From: Halomonas sp. KG2
GTDB lineage: Bacteria > Pseudomonadota > Gammaproteobacteria > Pseudomonadales > Halomonadaceae
DNA: 64,000 bases
NCBI GenBank assembly: GCA_030440445.1
Contig: CP098528.1
Span: 4,092,001 to 4,156,000 of the forward strand
Direction: 5' to 3'
Part shown: positions 17,105-25,799 of the stretch, piece after piece
Numbering within the stretch: the stretch's first letter is position 1
Layout: each line of letters begins with the position of its first letter
The notes under the pieces: model-generated
The model's input: only the letters and a program-made list of their open reading frames with translations
What the model was told of the DNA's origin: nothing
Database searches by the model: none
Position numbers and translations under genes: made by a program

Positions 17105-18322
17105 TTAAACGCGTTCAATCAGCGTGGCAATGCCCTGGCCCACACCCACGCACATGGTACATAGCGCGTAGCGCTTGCCGCTGTTTTGCAGCTCATGGGC
17201 AGCGGTCATTAACAGACGCGCACCGGACATACCCAGCGGGTGGCCCAGAGCAATCGCGCCGCCGTTGGGGTTCACGCGGGGGTCGTCGTCTTTAAGGCCC
17301 AAGTCGCGCATACAGGCCAGCGCCTGGGCGGCAAACGCTTCGTTGAACTCAAATACATCAATCTCATCCATCGAGATGCCGGTGCGCTTGAGCAGTTTCT
17401 GCACCGCCGGTACCGGACCATAGCCCATAATACGTGGCTCAACGCCAGCGGTGGCCATGCCGATAATTTTCGCCATCGGTTTAAGACCGTGCTGCTTAAC
17501 TGCCGCCCCACTGGCTACCAGCATGGCTGCGGCGCCATCGTTAACGCCCGACGCATTACCTGCGGTAACGCTACCGCCTTCACGAAACGGCGTAGGCAAA
17601 CCGGCCAGTTTTTCCAGGGAGGTTTCGCGCAGGTGCTCATCCTGATCAAAGATCAGCGGCGCCTGCTTGCGGCGGGGAATCTCGATGGCGGTGATCTCTT
17701 GGGCAAAGCGCCCCGCTTTTTGAGCGGCAGCGGCTTTCTGCTGGGAGCGCAAGGCAAAAGCGTCCTGGTCTTCACGAGAGATAGCGAACTGCTCGGCGAC
17801 GTTTTCTGCCGTTTCCGGCATCGAATCAATGCCGTAGGTTTTCTTCATCAGCGGGTTGACCAAGCGCCAGCCAATGGTGGTGTCTTCGATTTTTTGAGTG
17901 CGGGCAAAGGCGCTATCGGCCTTGCCCATCACGTAGGGCGCTCGCGACATGGACTCCACGCCACCGGCTAGTGCCAACTCCATTTCGCCTGCTTTAATCG
18001 CACGAAATGCCGTGCCCACTGCGTCCATTCCCGAGCCACACAGGCGGTTCATGGTTGTGCCGGGTACCGAGGTCGGGACGCCCGCCAGCAGCGACGACAT
18101 GCGCGCCACGTTGCGGTTGTCTTCCCCCGCCTGATTGGCACAGCCCATAAACACTTCATCAATGGCGGCAGGATCGAGATCCGGCGCTTCTGCCAACACG
18201 GCTTTAAAGATCGTCGCGGCGAAATCATCGGGGCGTACGCTGGCCAGGGTGCCACCAAAACGTCCCACGGCGGTGCGGCGGGGATGACATAGAAAGACGT
18301 CTTGCATAACAACATCGCTCAT
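17105..18322 (-). CDS. pcaF: 3-oxoadipyl-CoA thiolase
   Basis: 405 residues with all thiolase catalytic residues: Cys95 (NRLCGSGMDAVG), His361 (GGAIALGHPLG) and Cys391 (CTMCVGVGQG). Its place in a pcaIJFD operon identifies the 3-oxoadipyl-CoA-cleaving type, which yields acetyl-CoA and succinyl-CoA. AAGGAG precedes the ATG, 11 bases after pcaJ. It could also serve as the missing thiolase for the beta-oxidation set at 21-28 kb, which lacks its own. Confidence 0.92.
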   Translation of the reverse strand: MSDVVMQDVFLCHPRRTAVGRFGGTLASVRPDDFAATIFKAVLAEAPDLDPAAIDEVFMGCANQAGEDNRNVARMSSLLAGVPTSVPGTTMNRLCGSGMDAVGTAFRAIKAGEMELALAGGVESMSRAPYVMGKADSAFARTQKIEDTTIGWRLVNPLMKKTYGIDSMPETAENVAEQFAISREDQDAFALRSQQKAAAAQKAGRFAQEITAIEIPRRKQAPLIFDQDEHLRETSLEKLAGLPTPFREGGSVTAGNASGVNDGAAAMLVASGAAVKQHGLKPMAKIIGMATAGVEPRIMGYGPVPAVQKLLKRTGISMDEIDVFEFNEAFAAQALACMRDLGLKDDDPRVNPNGGAIALGHPLGMSGARLLMTAAHELQNSGKRYALCTMCVGVGQGIATLIERV

Positions 18323-18333
18323 AAATAGCTCCT

Positions 18334-19107
18334 TTATGCGTCCGCGTGGGCCCGCTCAGTGCGCGCTTTGAGTTCACGCAAAATCGTTAGCTCGTTTTCG
18401 CTGGGCTCAGGGGTGCTCTCAAGCTGCTCGGCAAAGCGGATTTCCCAGCCGGTGGCATCAATGACGTCTTCACGGCTAACGCCAGGGTGCAGCGAGACGA
18501 CCACCAGCTCTTTGGTCTCAGGATCGGGCTTCATCACGCACAGGTCGGTGATTACCCGGGTGGGGCCCTTGCCGATATTGGGTACGTTGTCGCGGCCTTT
18601 GCCGTCGCGGCCAAAGCCTAGCGTGGTGACGAAATCGACATCTTTCACAAAGGCGCGCTTGGAGTGCTTCAGAGTGATAAAGACTTCACCCGCGTTGGTG
18701 GCTATTTCCGGCGCACCGCCGCCGCCCGGCAAACGAACCTTGGGTGCTTTGTAATCACCAATAAGCGTGGTGTTAAGGTTAGCAAAACGGTCGATTTGCG
18801 CAGTGCCCAAAAAGCCCACGTTCACTTTTCCACCCTGCAGCCAATAGCGGAACATCTCTGGCACGGCCACCGTGGTCAGCGCTGATTCGCACAGCTCACC
18901 GTCACCAATAGAGAGCGGCAGAATCTCAGGCTTGGTTTGCAGAGTACCGGACTCATAAATCAGCACTACCTCAGGCGCATGGGTTAGCCGTGCCAGGTTG
19001 GCGGCTTCAGAAGGTAGACCAATACCCACAAAGCAGGTCATGCCATTTTCTAACGCACGGGCAGCGGTCACAGTCATCATTTCAGAAGAGGTGTATTCCT
19101 GACTCAT
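18334..19107 (-). CDS. pcaJ: 3-oxoadipate CoA-transferase subunit B
   Basis: 257 residues. The catalytic Glu52 lies in the YESGTLQ signature of class I CoA-transferase beta subunits, followed by the GGAPEIA and GFGRDGKGRDN segments. With PcaI it moves CoA from succinyl-CoA to 3-oxoadipate. The frame extends to 19149, but the ATG at 19107 overlaps the pcaI stop (ATGA) and has a GAGGAG site inside the end of pcaI, so translational coupling decides the start. Confidence 0.9.
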   Translation of the reverse strand: MSQEYTSSEMMTVTAARALENGMTCFVGIGLPSEAANLARLTHAPEVVLIYESGTLQTKPEILPLSIGDGELCESALTTVAVPEMFRYWLQGGKVNVGFLGTAQIDRFANLNTTLIGDYKAPKVRLPGGGGAPEIATNAGEVFITLKHSKRAFVKDVDFVTTLGFGRDGKGRDNVPNIGKGPTRVITDLCVMKPDPETKELVVVSLHPGVSREDVIDATGWEIRFAEQLESTPEPSENELTILRELKARTERAHADA

Positions 19108-19925
19108 TTGGCTTGCTCCTCTGCACCGTAGATATTCTTGTCGATCCATTGCGTAAAGGTATCGCGGTCACGAGCGATGGCATCCCACTCTTTATAGAAG
19201 CGGTTGCTGCGGCCGTAGTAGCCATGGGTATACGAAGGCAGCGCGCCCTTTTCTGCCACGGCAACGGCACTAATTGCCCAGCTGGGAATCACGCAGGCGT
19301 TGGGGGTAGCCCCCAGGTCATCAACAATCTCTTCCACCGTGACGATGCTGTGCTTGGCGGCGAGTACGGCTTCCTTCTGTACGCCAACAATGCCTTCTAC
19401 CAATACATTGCCCTGGCGATCCGCCCGCTGGGCGTGAATGATCGAGACATCTGGGCGCACTGAGGGCACAGCGGCTAAGCGCTCCCCAGTAAAGGGGCAC
19501 TCAATGAATTTGATTTGATCGTTAACACTGGGCAATTCGCTGCCGATATAGCCGCGAAAAACCGCCAGCGGCAACCCCGCGGCGCCCGCTTCAAAGGCGC
19601 AGGCCATGGCCGCGTGGCTATGTTCAAGAATCTCGATCTTGCGCGGCCAGCCTTTCTCAACCGCATCGCGCAGGCGGTGCAGCGAGCCAACACCGGGGTT
19701 ACCGCCCCAGGAGAAGATCACTTTTTTTGCGCATCCCGCGCCAATCATCTGGTCGTAGATGATGTCGGGGGTCATGCGGATCAGCGTCAGGTCGCGTTTT
19801 TTCTGACGGATCACTTCGTGACCCGCGGCAAACGGAATCAGGTGGGTAAAGCCTTCCATGGCAACGGTGGCGCCGTCTTCGACGTAGCGCGCTACCGCGT
19901 CATGCAAGCTCAAGAACTCAGCCAT
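19104..19925 (-). CDS. pcaI: 3-oxoadipate CoA-transferase subunit A
   Basis: 273 residues, class I CoA-transferase alpha subunit: DGATVAMEGFTHLIPFA near the N-terminus and FSWGGNPGVGSLHRLRDAV near 100-120 are the family landmarks. Partner of PcaJ. The frame runs open to 20036, but the ATG at 19925 has GGAGGAG 6 bases upstream. First gene of the pcaIJFD operon; a GTTCG-N5-CGAAC dyad 31-45 bases before the ATG is a likely PcaR-type site. Confidence 0.9.
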   Translation of the reverse strand: MAEFLSLHDAVARYVEDGATVAMEGFTHLIPFAAGHEVIRQKKRDLTLIRMTPDIIYDQMIGAGCAKKVIFSWGGNPGVGSLHRLRDAVEKGWPRKIEILEHSHAAMACAFEAGAAGLPLAVFRGYIGSELPSVNDQIKFIECPFTGERLAAVPSVRPDVSIIHAQRADRQGNVLVEGIVGVQKEAVLAAKHSIVTVEEIVDDLGATPNACVIPSWAISAVAVAEKGALPSYTHGYYGRSNRFYKEWDAIARDRDTFTQWIDKNIYGAEEQAK

Positions 19926-19955
19926 AGGTCTCCTCCTGGCAGTGACTCTCGACAA

Positions 19956-19970
19956 GTTCGAATAACGAAC
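19956..19970. promoter_or_regulatory. PcaR-type (IclR family) operator before pcaIJFD
   Basis: GTTCGAATAACGAAC is a perfect 5-5-5 dyad close to the pcaI start. From memory it resembles the 15-bp PcaR site at Pseudomonas putida pcaIJ, which begins GTTCGATAA; that comparison needs checking. A second copy with the same arms lies before tctC at 33350. Confidence 0.6.
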
Positions 19971-20033
19971 TTTGATTTGTAGTGCGAACAATTTACTCCC
20001 GTCATATTCACTCGTCAAACCCCACCAAGCACG

Positions 20034-20070
20034 CATACAAAAGGGGAGGCTAAGCCTCCCCTTTTGTATG
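20034..20070. terminator. Strong symmetrical terminator hairpin
   Basis: A 17-bp perfect stem (outer CATACAAAAGGGG, inner AGGC) with a 3-base TAA loop. The A-rich outer arm gives a T-run on both strands. It would end transcripts from aroQ and the decayed lyase tail before the pcaIJFD promoter. Confidence 0.8.
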
Positions 20071-20100
20071 TATCGGTAAAAACTCTATAATTTCAGTTAA

Positions 20101-20250
20101 TTATTCATTCTTCAGCCAGGCAGGTGCACGCACTACTTGGCGTAAGCTACTACCAAGGTATAGCGTCGGATCACAGGCGTTACGCAGCTCTTCATGAAGG
20201 AGGTATCTTTAGGTCTTTGTACTGCTTTTTGCCCTCGTAAGGCTTCGCGT
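20101..20250 (-). pseudogene. Decayed C-terminal tail of a fumarase/aspartase-superfamily lyase (pcaB-like?)
   Basis: Directly after the aroQ stop, the reverse strand translates in pieces. One frame gives VREALRG; after small indels another gives HEELRNACDPTLYLGSS and then a stop at 20101. This resembles the closing helices of 3-carboxymuconate cycloisomerase or adenylosuccinate lyase-type proteins (a DPxxYLG motif followed by a V-x-R). Next to pca genes, a pcaB remnant is the natural guess. The stretch is short and the match was made by eye. Confidence 0.4.
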
Positions 20251-20255
20251 ACCGT

Positions 20256-20699
20256 TTAAACGCAGGATTTTATGATGGCGTTTAAAGCAGCCTGGTACCC
20301 CTCTGTCCCAAGCCCCGCAATGACCCCATCTGCCCGCTGCGAGACATAGGAGTGGTGACGGAAGCTTTCGCGTTTATGGACATTTGAGATATGCACCTCA
20401 ATGACCCTACCTTCAAAGGCATTGAGCGCATCCAGGATAGCGACAGACGTATGGGTATAGGCGGCCGGGTTGATGATGATAGCGAGCGTGCCATCGAGAC
20501 GCGCCGCATGAATGGCATCAATTAATTCGCCCTCGTGATTGCTTTGAAAACAGCTTATATCCCAGCCCTGTCTCCCAGCTGTTTCAGCCAAAGCGTTATT
20601 AACATCGTCCAGCGTCTCATGGCCGTAAACGTCTGGTTGGCGAACGCCTAAAAGATTTAAATTAGGTCCGTGAAGGACCGTTACTTTTGGTTGTCCCAC
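20256..20699 (-). CDS. aroQ: Type II 3-dehydroquinate dehydratase
   Basis: 147 residues, normal length. [18 protein letters not shown] opening with catalytic Tyr25, Asn in [10 protein letters not shown] and His in [18 protein letters not shown] mark the dodecameric type II enzyme, which interconverts 3-dehydroquinate and 3-dehydroshikimate. The start is GTG at 20699 with AAAGGAG 8 bases upstream. Being next to pcaIJFD it may serve quinate catabolism feeding protocatechuate rather than aromatic biosynthesis, but that is inferred from position. Confidence 0.9.
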   Translation of the reverse strand: MGQPKVTVLHGPNLNLLGVRQPDVYGHETLDDVNNALAETAGRQGWDISCFQSNHEGELIDAIHAARLDGTLAIIINPAAYTHTSVAILDALNAFEGRVIEVHISNVHKRESFRHHSYVSQRADGVIAGLGTEGYQAALNAIIKSCV

Positions 20700-21084
20700 T
20701 GCTTATCTCCTTTCATGGCATTACGTCATCGTCTGAAGTCGTTATGTCTATAATAACGTGTCATTGAGTGCTTAATCTGTCTTCATAATGTCTAAAAATC
20801 GCTTAATTGAACGCTATTCGAACAACATACTATATTGGCTATGTGCTAGTAAGGTTATTTCAACGAGGGGCACTGATGGAGGAAAAAGGCTAAAATGAAA
20901 GGTTAAAACCTGATGACCGAGGCTTCGTAACGGCGAGCATCCGTCAAACCAGCCAAGCAAGCCGCCTGTATCAAATACTTCAACTAGACGGCTCACCATA
21001 AACAGCTGGATATAAGCTTGTATCAACCAGTCAGCCACTCAAAAGAGTGACGACAGCTGGTCTATTAGATCTGAAAACTATTCC
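20700..21084. other. Intergenic region, no gene seen
   Basis: A reverse frame of 74 codons (20814-21038) exists but has no ribosome site and resembles nothing I know. The aroQ-proximal part holds a 6-7-6 dyad CGTTAT-N7-ATAACG (20740-20758) that could be a regulator site. The rest carries short direct and inverted scraps and may be decayed DNA. Confidence 0.4.
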
Positions 21085-21816
21085 TCACTTCATCTCAAAA
21101 CCTTTATCAATAAGAAACTCTTGCATATGCGAACGTAGCTTTTGATTAAAAAGTGGGGCTAAACTCTGAGACCAGTCTGAAACTTTATTTCCCCCTTTGC
21201 GGGTCTGGTAATAGTGATGCATGGTGAGATTAAAAGCATTCACATGCTCTGAATCATCACTGTATCTGTTCTTTTTAACGATAGCTTCAACGGGTAACCG
21301 CGGCTTAATATCCGGATCTTGTGCAGGATAACCAATACACATACCAAAGACAGGGTATACATGGTGTGGCAAACTTAGCAGTTCGCTCACGGCTTGTGGA
21401 TTATTGCGTATACCTCCTATGTAGCAAATTCCTAGCCCTTCTGACTCCGCCGCAATCGCGATGTTTTGTGCTACCAATGAAACGTCTACCGTAGCAACCA
21501 AAAGCTGCTCGGTCATACCACTAACGACGTTTTCTCCTGTGCTTCTCGCCGCTTCAAGTGGACGCTTCATATCGGCACAAAAGACTAGGAAATCACTGCT
21601 GCTCGCTACGTATTTTTGCCCACCTGTCAGCTCGACTAACTGGTCGCGTAAATGCTTATCGGTGACATGTATTATGCTATATGCCTGTATATGGCTGGAG
21701 GTTGCTGCTGCTTGCCCGGTACGAATCAGTTCGATCAATAACGCCGGCGGAATTTCCCGCTCTTCAAACTTTCTAATTGAGCGATGAGATTTCAATAGTT
21801 TAATCGTGTCGTTCAT
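21085..21816 (-). CDS. NADPH-dependent nitroreductase-family flavoprotein (NfsA/Frp type)
   Basis: 243 residues. The FMN-binding SHRSIRKF near the N-terminus, the central ESEGLGICYIGGIRNN and VYPVFGMCIGYPAQDP segments, and a basic C-terminal tail fit the oxygen-insensitive NfsA/FRP group, which reduces nitro compounds, quinones or flavins. The frame extends to 21921 but similarity begins at 21816 (MNDTIKLL). It is alone; the CoA-transferase gene upstream on the same strand is 119 bases away. Confidence 0.85.
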   Translation of the reverse strand: MNDTIKLLKSHRSIRKFEEREIPPALLIELIRTGQAAATSSHIQAYSIIHVTDKHLRDQLVELTGGQKYVASSSDFLVFCADMKRPLEAARSTGENVVSGMTEQLLVATVDVSLVAQNIAIAAESEGLGICYIGGIRNNPQAVSELLSLPHHVYPVFGMCIGYPAQDPDIKPRLPVEAIVKKNRYSDDSEHVNAFNLTMHHYYQTRKGGNKVSDWSQSLAPLFNQKLRSHMQEFLIDKGFEMK

Positions 21817-21935
21817 TATGCACGCCCATATAATAATATTTAATTGGTGTTCAACATTACAGCCTACCCTAGAGCACTGGCAGAACCTCGCAAAGGTCAC
21901 CCCCCAAGCTGTAGCCGGCAACTTGGAAGCATGGG

Positions 21936-23159
21936 TTACCCCAGTACGCCGTCATTCTTCAGCTGCGATAACTGTTCTGGCGAAAGACCAAGATACTCGG
22001 TGAGTACATCGTTAGTATCTTGCCCCAGCAGTGGTGCTGGTCTTCGGTACTCTACGGGCGTGTCGGAAAGATGAATTGGGCTCCCCACCATCTTGAAGTC
22101 AGGATTCAGAGAATGGGGAATATTAACCAGCATGCCACGGGCATCCACCTGGGGCTCTGCTAGTGCGTCGGCAATATCGTTAATTAGCCCTACAGGTACC
22201 CTGACGTTGCTGATTTTTTTTACCCACGCTTCCGCTGTATCGCGTTTAAAATGCTCTGAGAGAATCTGGGTGATTGCATCTCTATTTCTGACCCGACTTT
22301 CATTCTTTGAAAACCGAGGATCAGCAGAAAGCTCTGGCAACCCAATAGCGCTGGACAGCGCGGCAAACTGAGAATCGTTGCCACACGCAATAATGAAGTC
22401 CTTATCACTGGCACGAAAGGAGTTGTAAGGCACAATGTTGGCATGCGCATTACCATAGCGCCCAGGTGAAACGCCTGTGCTTAGATAGTTCTGGCTCTGG
22501 TTGCCTAATGCCGCCACTTGAACATCCAGCAGCGCCATGTCGCAATGCTGGCCGCGACCAGATTTTTCACGTGCCAGTAGCGCAGCCTGAATGGCAATAA
22601 CCGAGTAAAGCCCTGTCATCACATCGGTGACAGCCACCCCCACTTTCTGCGCACCGCCACCCTGAACGCCATCACGCTCCCCGGTGATGCTCATGAGCCC
22701 ACCCATTCCCTGGATAATGAAATCATAGCCAGGTTCCTGCGCGCGAGGCCCTGTCTGGCCAAACCCCGTAATGGAGCAGTAGATTAATCTCGGATTGAGA
22801 TTGGAGAGTGATTCATAATCCAACCCATACTTCTTTAGGGAGCCCGCTTTGAAGTTCTCGACCAGCACGTCACTCTCAGCCGCCAGTGCACGAACAACTT
22901 CCTGCCCTTTTGCGGTGGTAATATCGACAGCCACCGAGCGCTTATTGCGATTGGAGGATTGGTAATACGAGGTTTCTGGAGTCTCGTTACCCTGAGCATC
23001 TTTCATGTATGGCGGGCCCCAAGCACGCGTGTCATCGCCCCGCCCTACGCGCTCTACCTTGACGACATCCGCGCCAAGATCGGCCAATACTTGGCTACAC
23101 CAGGGGCCAGCCAGTACTCGGCTTAGGTCAAGCACACGAATTCCCGTCAGTGCTCCCAT
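21936..23159 (-). CDS. CaiB/BaiF-type (class III) acyl-CoA:carboxylate CoA-transferase
   Basis: 407 residues. GIRVLDLSRVLAGPWCSQVLADLGA opening, NFKAGSLKKYGLDYE and catalytic Asp146 (PGYDFIIQGMGG) mark the family, whose enzymes move CoA between acids through a covalent aspartyl intermediate. ATG at 23159 with GAGGTG 7 bases before is preferred to the GTG at 23168. It is downstream of the hydroxyacyl-CoA dehydrogenase and enoyl-CoA hydratase on the same strand, so it probably activates the acid that those enzymes then oxidise, using succinyl- or acetyl-CoA. Confidence 0.87.
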   Translation of the reverse strand: MGALTGIRVLDLSRVLAGPWCSQVLADLGADVVKVERVGRGDDTRAWGPPYMKDAQGNETPETSYYQSSNRNKRSVAVDITTAKGQEVVRALAAESDVLVENFKAGSLKKYGLDYESLSNLNPRLIYCSITGFGQTGPRAQEPGYDFIIQGMGGLMSITGERDGVQGGGAQKVGVAVTDVMTGLYSVIAIQAALLAREKSGRGQHCDMALLDVQVAALGNQSQNYLSTGVSPGRYGNAHANIVPYNSFRASDKDFIIACGNDSQFAALSSAIGLPELSADPRFSKNESRVRNRDAITQILSEHFKRDTAEAWVKKISNVRVPVGLINDIADALAEPQVDARGMLVNIPHSLNPDFKMVGSPIHLSDTPVEYRRPAPLLGQDTNDVLTEYLGLSPEQLSQLKNDGVLG

Positions 23160-23199
23160 GACACCCACCTCGTTTCAACTAACATAATCAACCTCAACA

Positions 23200-24729
23200 T
23201 CACCGAACACTCGGTGCTTCATGTAACAGTGATACGCCAAGCGTTGCGCGACGCCGCAGCCACGGGCTTGGCCTATAGCGAGGATCTCCCGTTAAGGCAG
23301 TGATGCGCTCAAGAATGGCAAGCAACCTCTTCGGGCCTAACGCATCTCCCCATGCCAACGGTCCATAGGGATAATTAAGTCCCAATCTAACGGCATTATC
23401 GATATCGGTAGGCGTGGCAATCCCACGCTGAGCAATATCACAGGCTAGATTAACCACTGCGGCCAGCACACGTTGAGAGACAAACCCCACGCTGTCACGA
23501 ATCACGGTCACTCCGGTTCCATCAGAGGCCAATAATGCATGAGCAGCGTCGCACATCTGCTGTCGCGTGACGGGTGTCCTCATCAGTGTGCGATGCCGCT
23601 CCAGCCCCATCAATGCGTCGAGGCAGAGTGTGCGTTCAGGGTCGACACCGAAATACGCACTCGCACTCACCGCATCATCACCAAAGGGCAGTAGTAAACA
23701 GAGCGCTTCTTCCGATGGTGAATCTGTCCTTTCCACTCGCCCGCCAAGCGACACCAGCAGTGACACGACCTGCTCACGTAGGTCGATATCCTCACATCCC
23801 ACCCAGAACGGCGGAAAATCACTGATCGTGGGCACAGGCTGTGGCGTCAGCGCGGCGATTTTTTGTCCACCTTCATAGCGATAAAAGCCCACCCCCGTCT
23901 TGCGGCCCAGGCGATTCCCTTTCAGCATTTGCCGGGATATATAAGAAGGCCTATAACGCGGGTCGTGATAGAACTGCGTGAAAATCGACTCCATTGCAGG
24001 ATGCGAAACATCGAGGCCAGTCAAATCAAAAAGTTCGAGTGGCCCCATTCGGAAACCAGCCTCCTCGCGAAGAATCCGGTCGATATCGTCAGGCGGCGCC
24101 ACCTGCTCTTCTAAAATCTTCAGGCCTTCCGTGCTGTAGGCACGTCCAGCATGATTGACAATAAAGCCAGGGGAGTCCTGGGCACGCACACCAGCATGTC
24201 CAAGTTGGCTTGCCAGCTCTAGCAGTGTATTAACGACAGCTTCATCGGTATTGACTCCCCCGATCACCTCAACGACCTTCATCAGCGGAACAGGATTGAA
24301 GAAGTGAAAACCGGCCATTCGACCAGGATAAGTTAGCTCCGCAGCAATAGCGGTGACCGAGAGTGAAGAGGTATTGGTCGCGAGGATACAATCTCGCGAA
24401 ACGACCGCTTCGAGGTCGCCAAATAAGCGTTGCTTGATTCCCAGATCCTCGATGATTGCCTCAATAACCACATCGCAATCCGCAAAAGCCGTCATCGATT
24501 CGGCGATGGAAAGAAGCGACAAAGCGGCTCCAGCAGACTCCCGAGATACCTTGCCCTTACTAACCAATTTATCGAACGTTACTTGCAGACCGTCACGTGC
24601 AGCACGGGCTGCCCCATCGCGGCTATCAAACAGCACGACCTCCAGCCCTGCCTGCGCAGCGATCTGGGCTATTCCAGCCCCCATCACTCCTGTGCCGACA
24701 ATCCCCAGCCGGTTCACTTTTCTCGCCAT
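23200..24729 (-). CDS. 3-hydroxyacyl-CoA dehydrogenase, PaaH-like two-C-domain type
   Basis: 509 residues, longer than the 280-300 residue form because of a second C-terminal 3HCDH domain, as in PaaH/PaaC. NAD motif GTGVMG at 12-17, catalytic His142 in GFHFFNPVPLMKVVEV, and the repeat domain at about 400-490 (SVGFVSQRVLAAVVN, then GLNYPYGPLAWGD). PaaH acts on 3-hydroxyadipyl-CoA to make 3-oxoadipyl-CoA, the very substrate of PcaF encoded 5 kb away. The start overlaps the hydratase stop by one base. Confidence 0.88.
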   Translation of the reverse strand: MARKVNRLGIVGTGVMGAGIAQIAAQAGLEVVLFDSRDGAARAARDGLQVTFDKLVSKGKVSRESAGAALSLLSIAESMTAFADCDVVIEAIIEDLGIKQRLFGDLEAVVSRDCILATNTSSLSVTAIAAELTYPGRMAGFHFFNPVPLMKVVEVIGGVNTDEAVVNTLLELASQLGHAGVRAQDSPGFIVNHAGRAYSTEGLKILEEQVAPPDDIDRILREEAGFRMGPLELFDLTGLDVSHPAMESIFTQFYHDPRYRPSYISRQMLKGNRLGRKTGVGFYRYEGGQKIAALTPQPVPTISDFPPFWVGCEDIDLREQVVSLLVSLGGRVERTDSPSEEALCLLLPFGDDAVSASAYFGVDPERTLCLDALMGLERHRTLMRTPVTRQQMCDAAHALLASDGTGVTVIRDSVGFVSQRVLAAVVNLACDIAQRGIATPTDIDNAVRLGLNYPYGPLAWGDALGPKRLLAILERITALTGDPRYRPSPWLRRRATLGVSLLHEAPSVR

Positions 24730-25520
24730 TAGGGTTCTCCTCGGTAGCTCGGTTTGCGCTTCTCGATAAAGGCAGCAGCCCCCTCTTTCTGATCCACAGT
24801 GTCAAAAAGCAACTGGAAAGCTTTACGTTCAAGAACCAAAGCGCTTTCGAGGGGCAGATCAGCCCCCATGAGCACCGTTTCTTTGATGTGCTCTAGCGCT
24901 AGAGCAGGCAAATGCGCGATTTCTTGTGCCAGCACCGTGGCGCGTTCTAGTGTCCGATCATCACTCACCACTTCGCTAACCAGTCCCATGGCCAACGCCT
25001 CTGCCGCTGGCACTATGCAGCCGGTCATCAGCATGCGCATGGCCTGAAATTTCCCTACTGCTCGTACTAGCCGTTGCGTCCCACCCGCACCAGGCATTAG
25101 ACCCAGCTTGACCTCTGGCTGCCCAAACCGTGCCGACTCCCCCGCGATGATGATGTCGCAGTGCATGGCAAGCTCACAGCCACCTCCCAGAGCAAACCCA
25201 TTAACTGCGGCGATCACTGGCTTAGGGCAGCGTGCCACCGGCTCCCAGAAACGCTCATTGTGGCGTAGATGCATTTCAGTCGGAGAAGCCTCAGCAAACT
25301 CCTTTACATCAGCACCTGCAACAAACACCTGCTCGCCCCCGGTCAGTACAATGACTCTCACCTCATCCTGCCGAGTTAGAGACGAAAAAAGCTCGGCTAA
25401 CTGGCACCTCACCGTTCCATTGAGAGCATTCTTGGCATGCGGCCGATCAATACGAATCACCGCCACCCCATTATCAAGCGAGGCAAGATAGACCTCGGAA
25501 GACCGCTGTTTGTTTATCAT
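24729..25520 (-). CDS. Enoyl-CoA hydratase/isomerase
   Basis: 263 residues of the crotonase fold. Oxyanion-hole segments AGADVKEFA and NGFALGGGCELAM, catalytic glutamates in GGCELAMHCD and FGQPEVKLGLMPGAGGTQR, so it is competent for hydration. The frame extends to a TTG at 25559 that would lie within a perfect operator dyad; the ATG at 25520 is the better start. First gene of a reverse operon with the dehydrogenase and CoA-transferase, divergent from its IclR regulator. Confidence 0.87.
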   Translation of the reverse strand: MINKQRSSEVYLASLDNGVAVIRIDRPHAKNALNGTVRCQLAELFSSLTRQDEVRVIVLTGGEQVFVAGADVKEFAEASPTEMHLRHNERFWEPVARCPKPVIAAVNGFALGGGCELAMHCDIIIAGESARFGQPEVKLGLMPGAGGTQRLVRAVGKFQAMRMLMTGCIVPAAEALAMGLVSEVVSDDRTLERATVLAQEIAHLPALALEHIKETVLMGADLPLESALVLERKAFQLLFDTVDQKEGAAAFIEKRKPSYRGEP

Positions 25521-25542
25521 GCAAGATTTCGCCACCAATAAT

Positions 25543-25557
25543 GTCCGCAATGCGGAC
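25543..25557. promoter_or_regulatory. IclR-type operator, hydratase side
   Basis: GTCCGCAATGCGGAC, a perfect dyad that extends one more base each side (TGTCCGC-AAT-GCGGACA). It lies 23-37 bases before the hydratase start codon. Confidence 0.6.
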
Positions 25558-25703
25558 AAATGTTTTGCTTAAAGATAAAACTTACACAGTTATTCGAATG
25601 ACTGTCAATCCGTCAAAAAACAACAACAAAAATAATACATATTTATCAAATAATTATAATCAATACGCAATTTCTAAAACGCTCCATATTGCAATATCAA
25701 AAT

Positions 25704-25718
25704 GTCCGCAATGCGGTC
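25704..25718. promoter_or_regulatory. IclR-type operator, regulator side
   Basis: GTCCGCAATGCGGTC repeats the hydratase-side operator with one change, 161 bp away and just before the IclR coding region. Two near-identical sites flanking a divergent AT-rich promoter region suggest control of both directions, including autoregulation. Confidence 0.6.
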
Positions 25719-25799
25719 ATTAAGACTGCATGATTGACATTTATTGATAGCAAGCTGCAAAATCAACCTGTCCAAAAACCTCGAACGAGGCAGAAATCG

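Noticed and set aside
17240..17971. A 243-codon forward frame
   Set aside because: It is the antisense of pcaF, which has all catalytic residues; the frame has no recognisable motif or ribosome site.
19104..20036. A longer pcaI start at 20036
   Set aside because: The extra 37 codons cross the operator and the edge of the terminator hairpin; the internal ATG at 19925 has a strong ribosome site.
20814..21038. A 74-codon reverse frame between aroQ and the nitroreductase
   Set aside because: No ribosome site, no known motif, and the surrounding DNA looks decayed. Kept only as a note on the gap.
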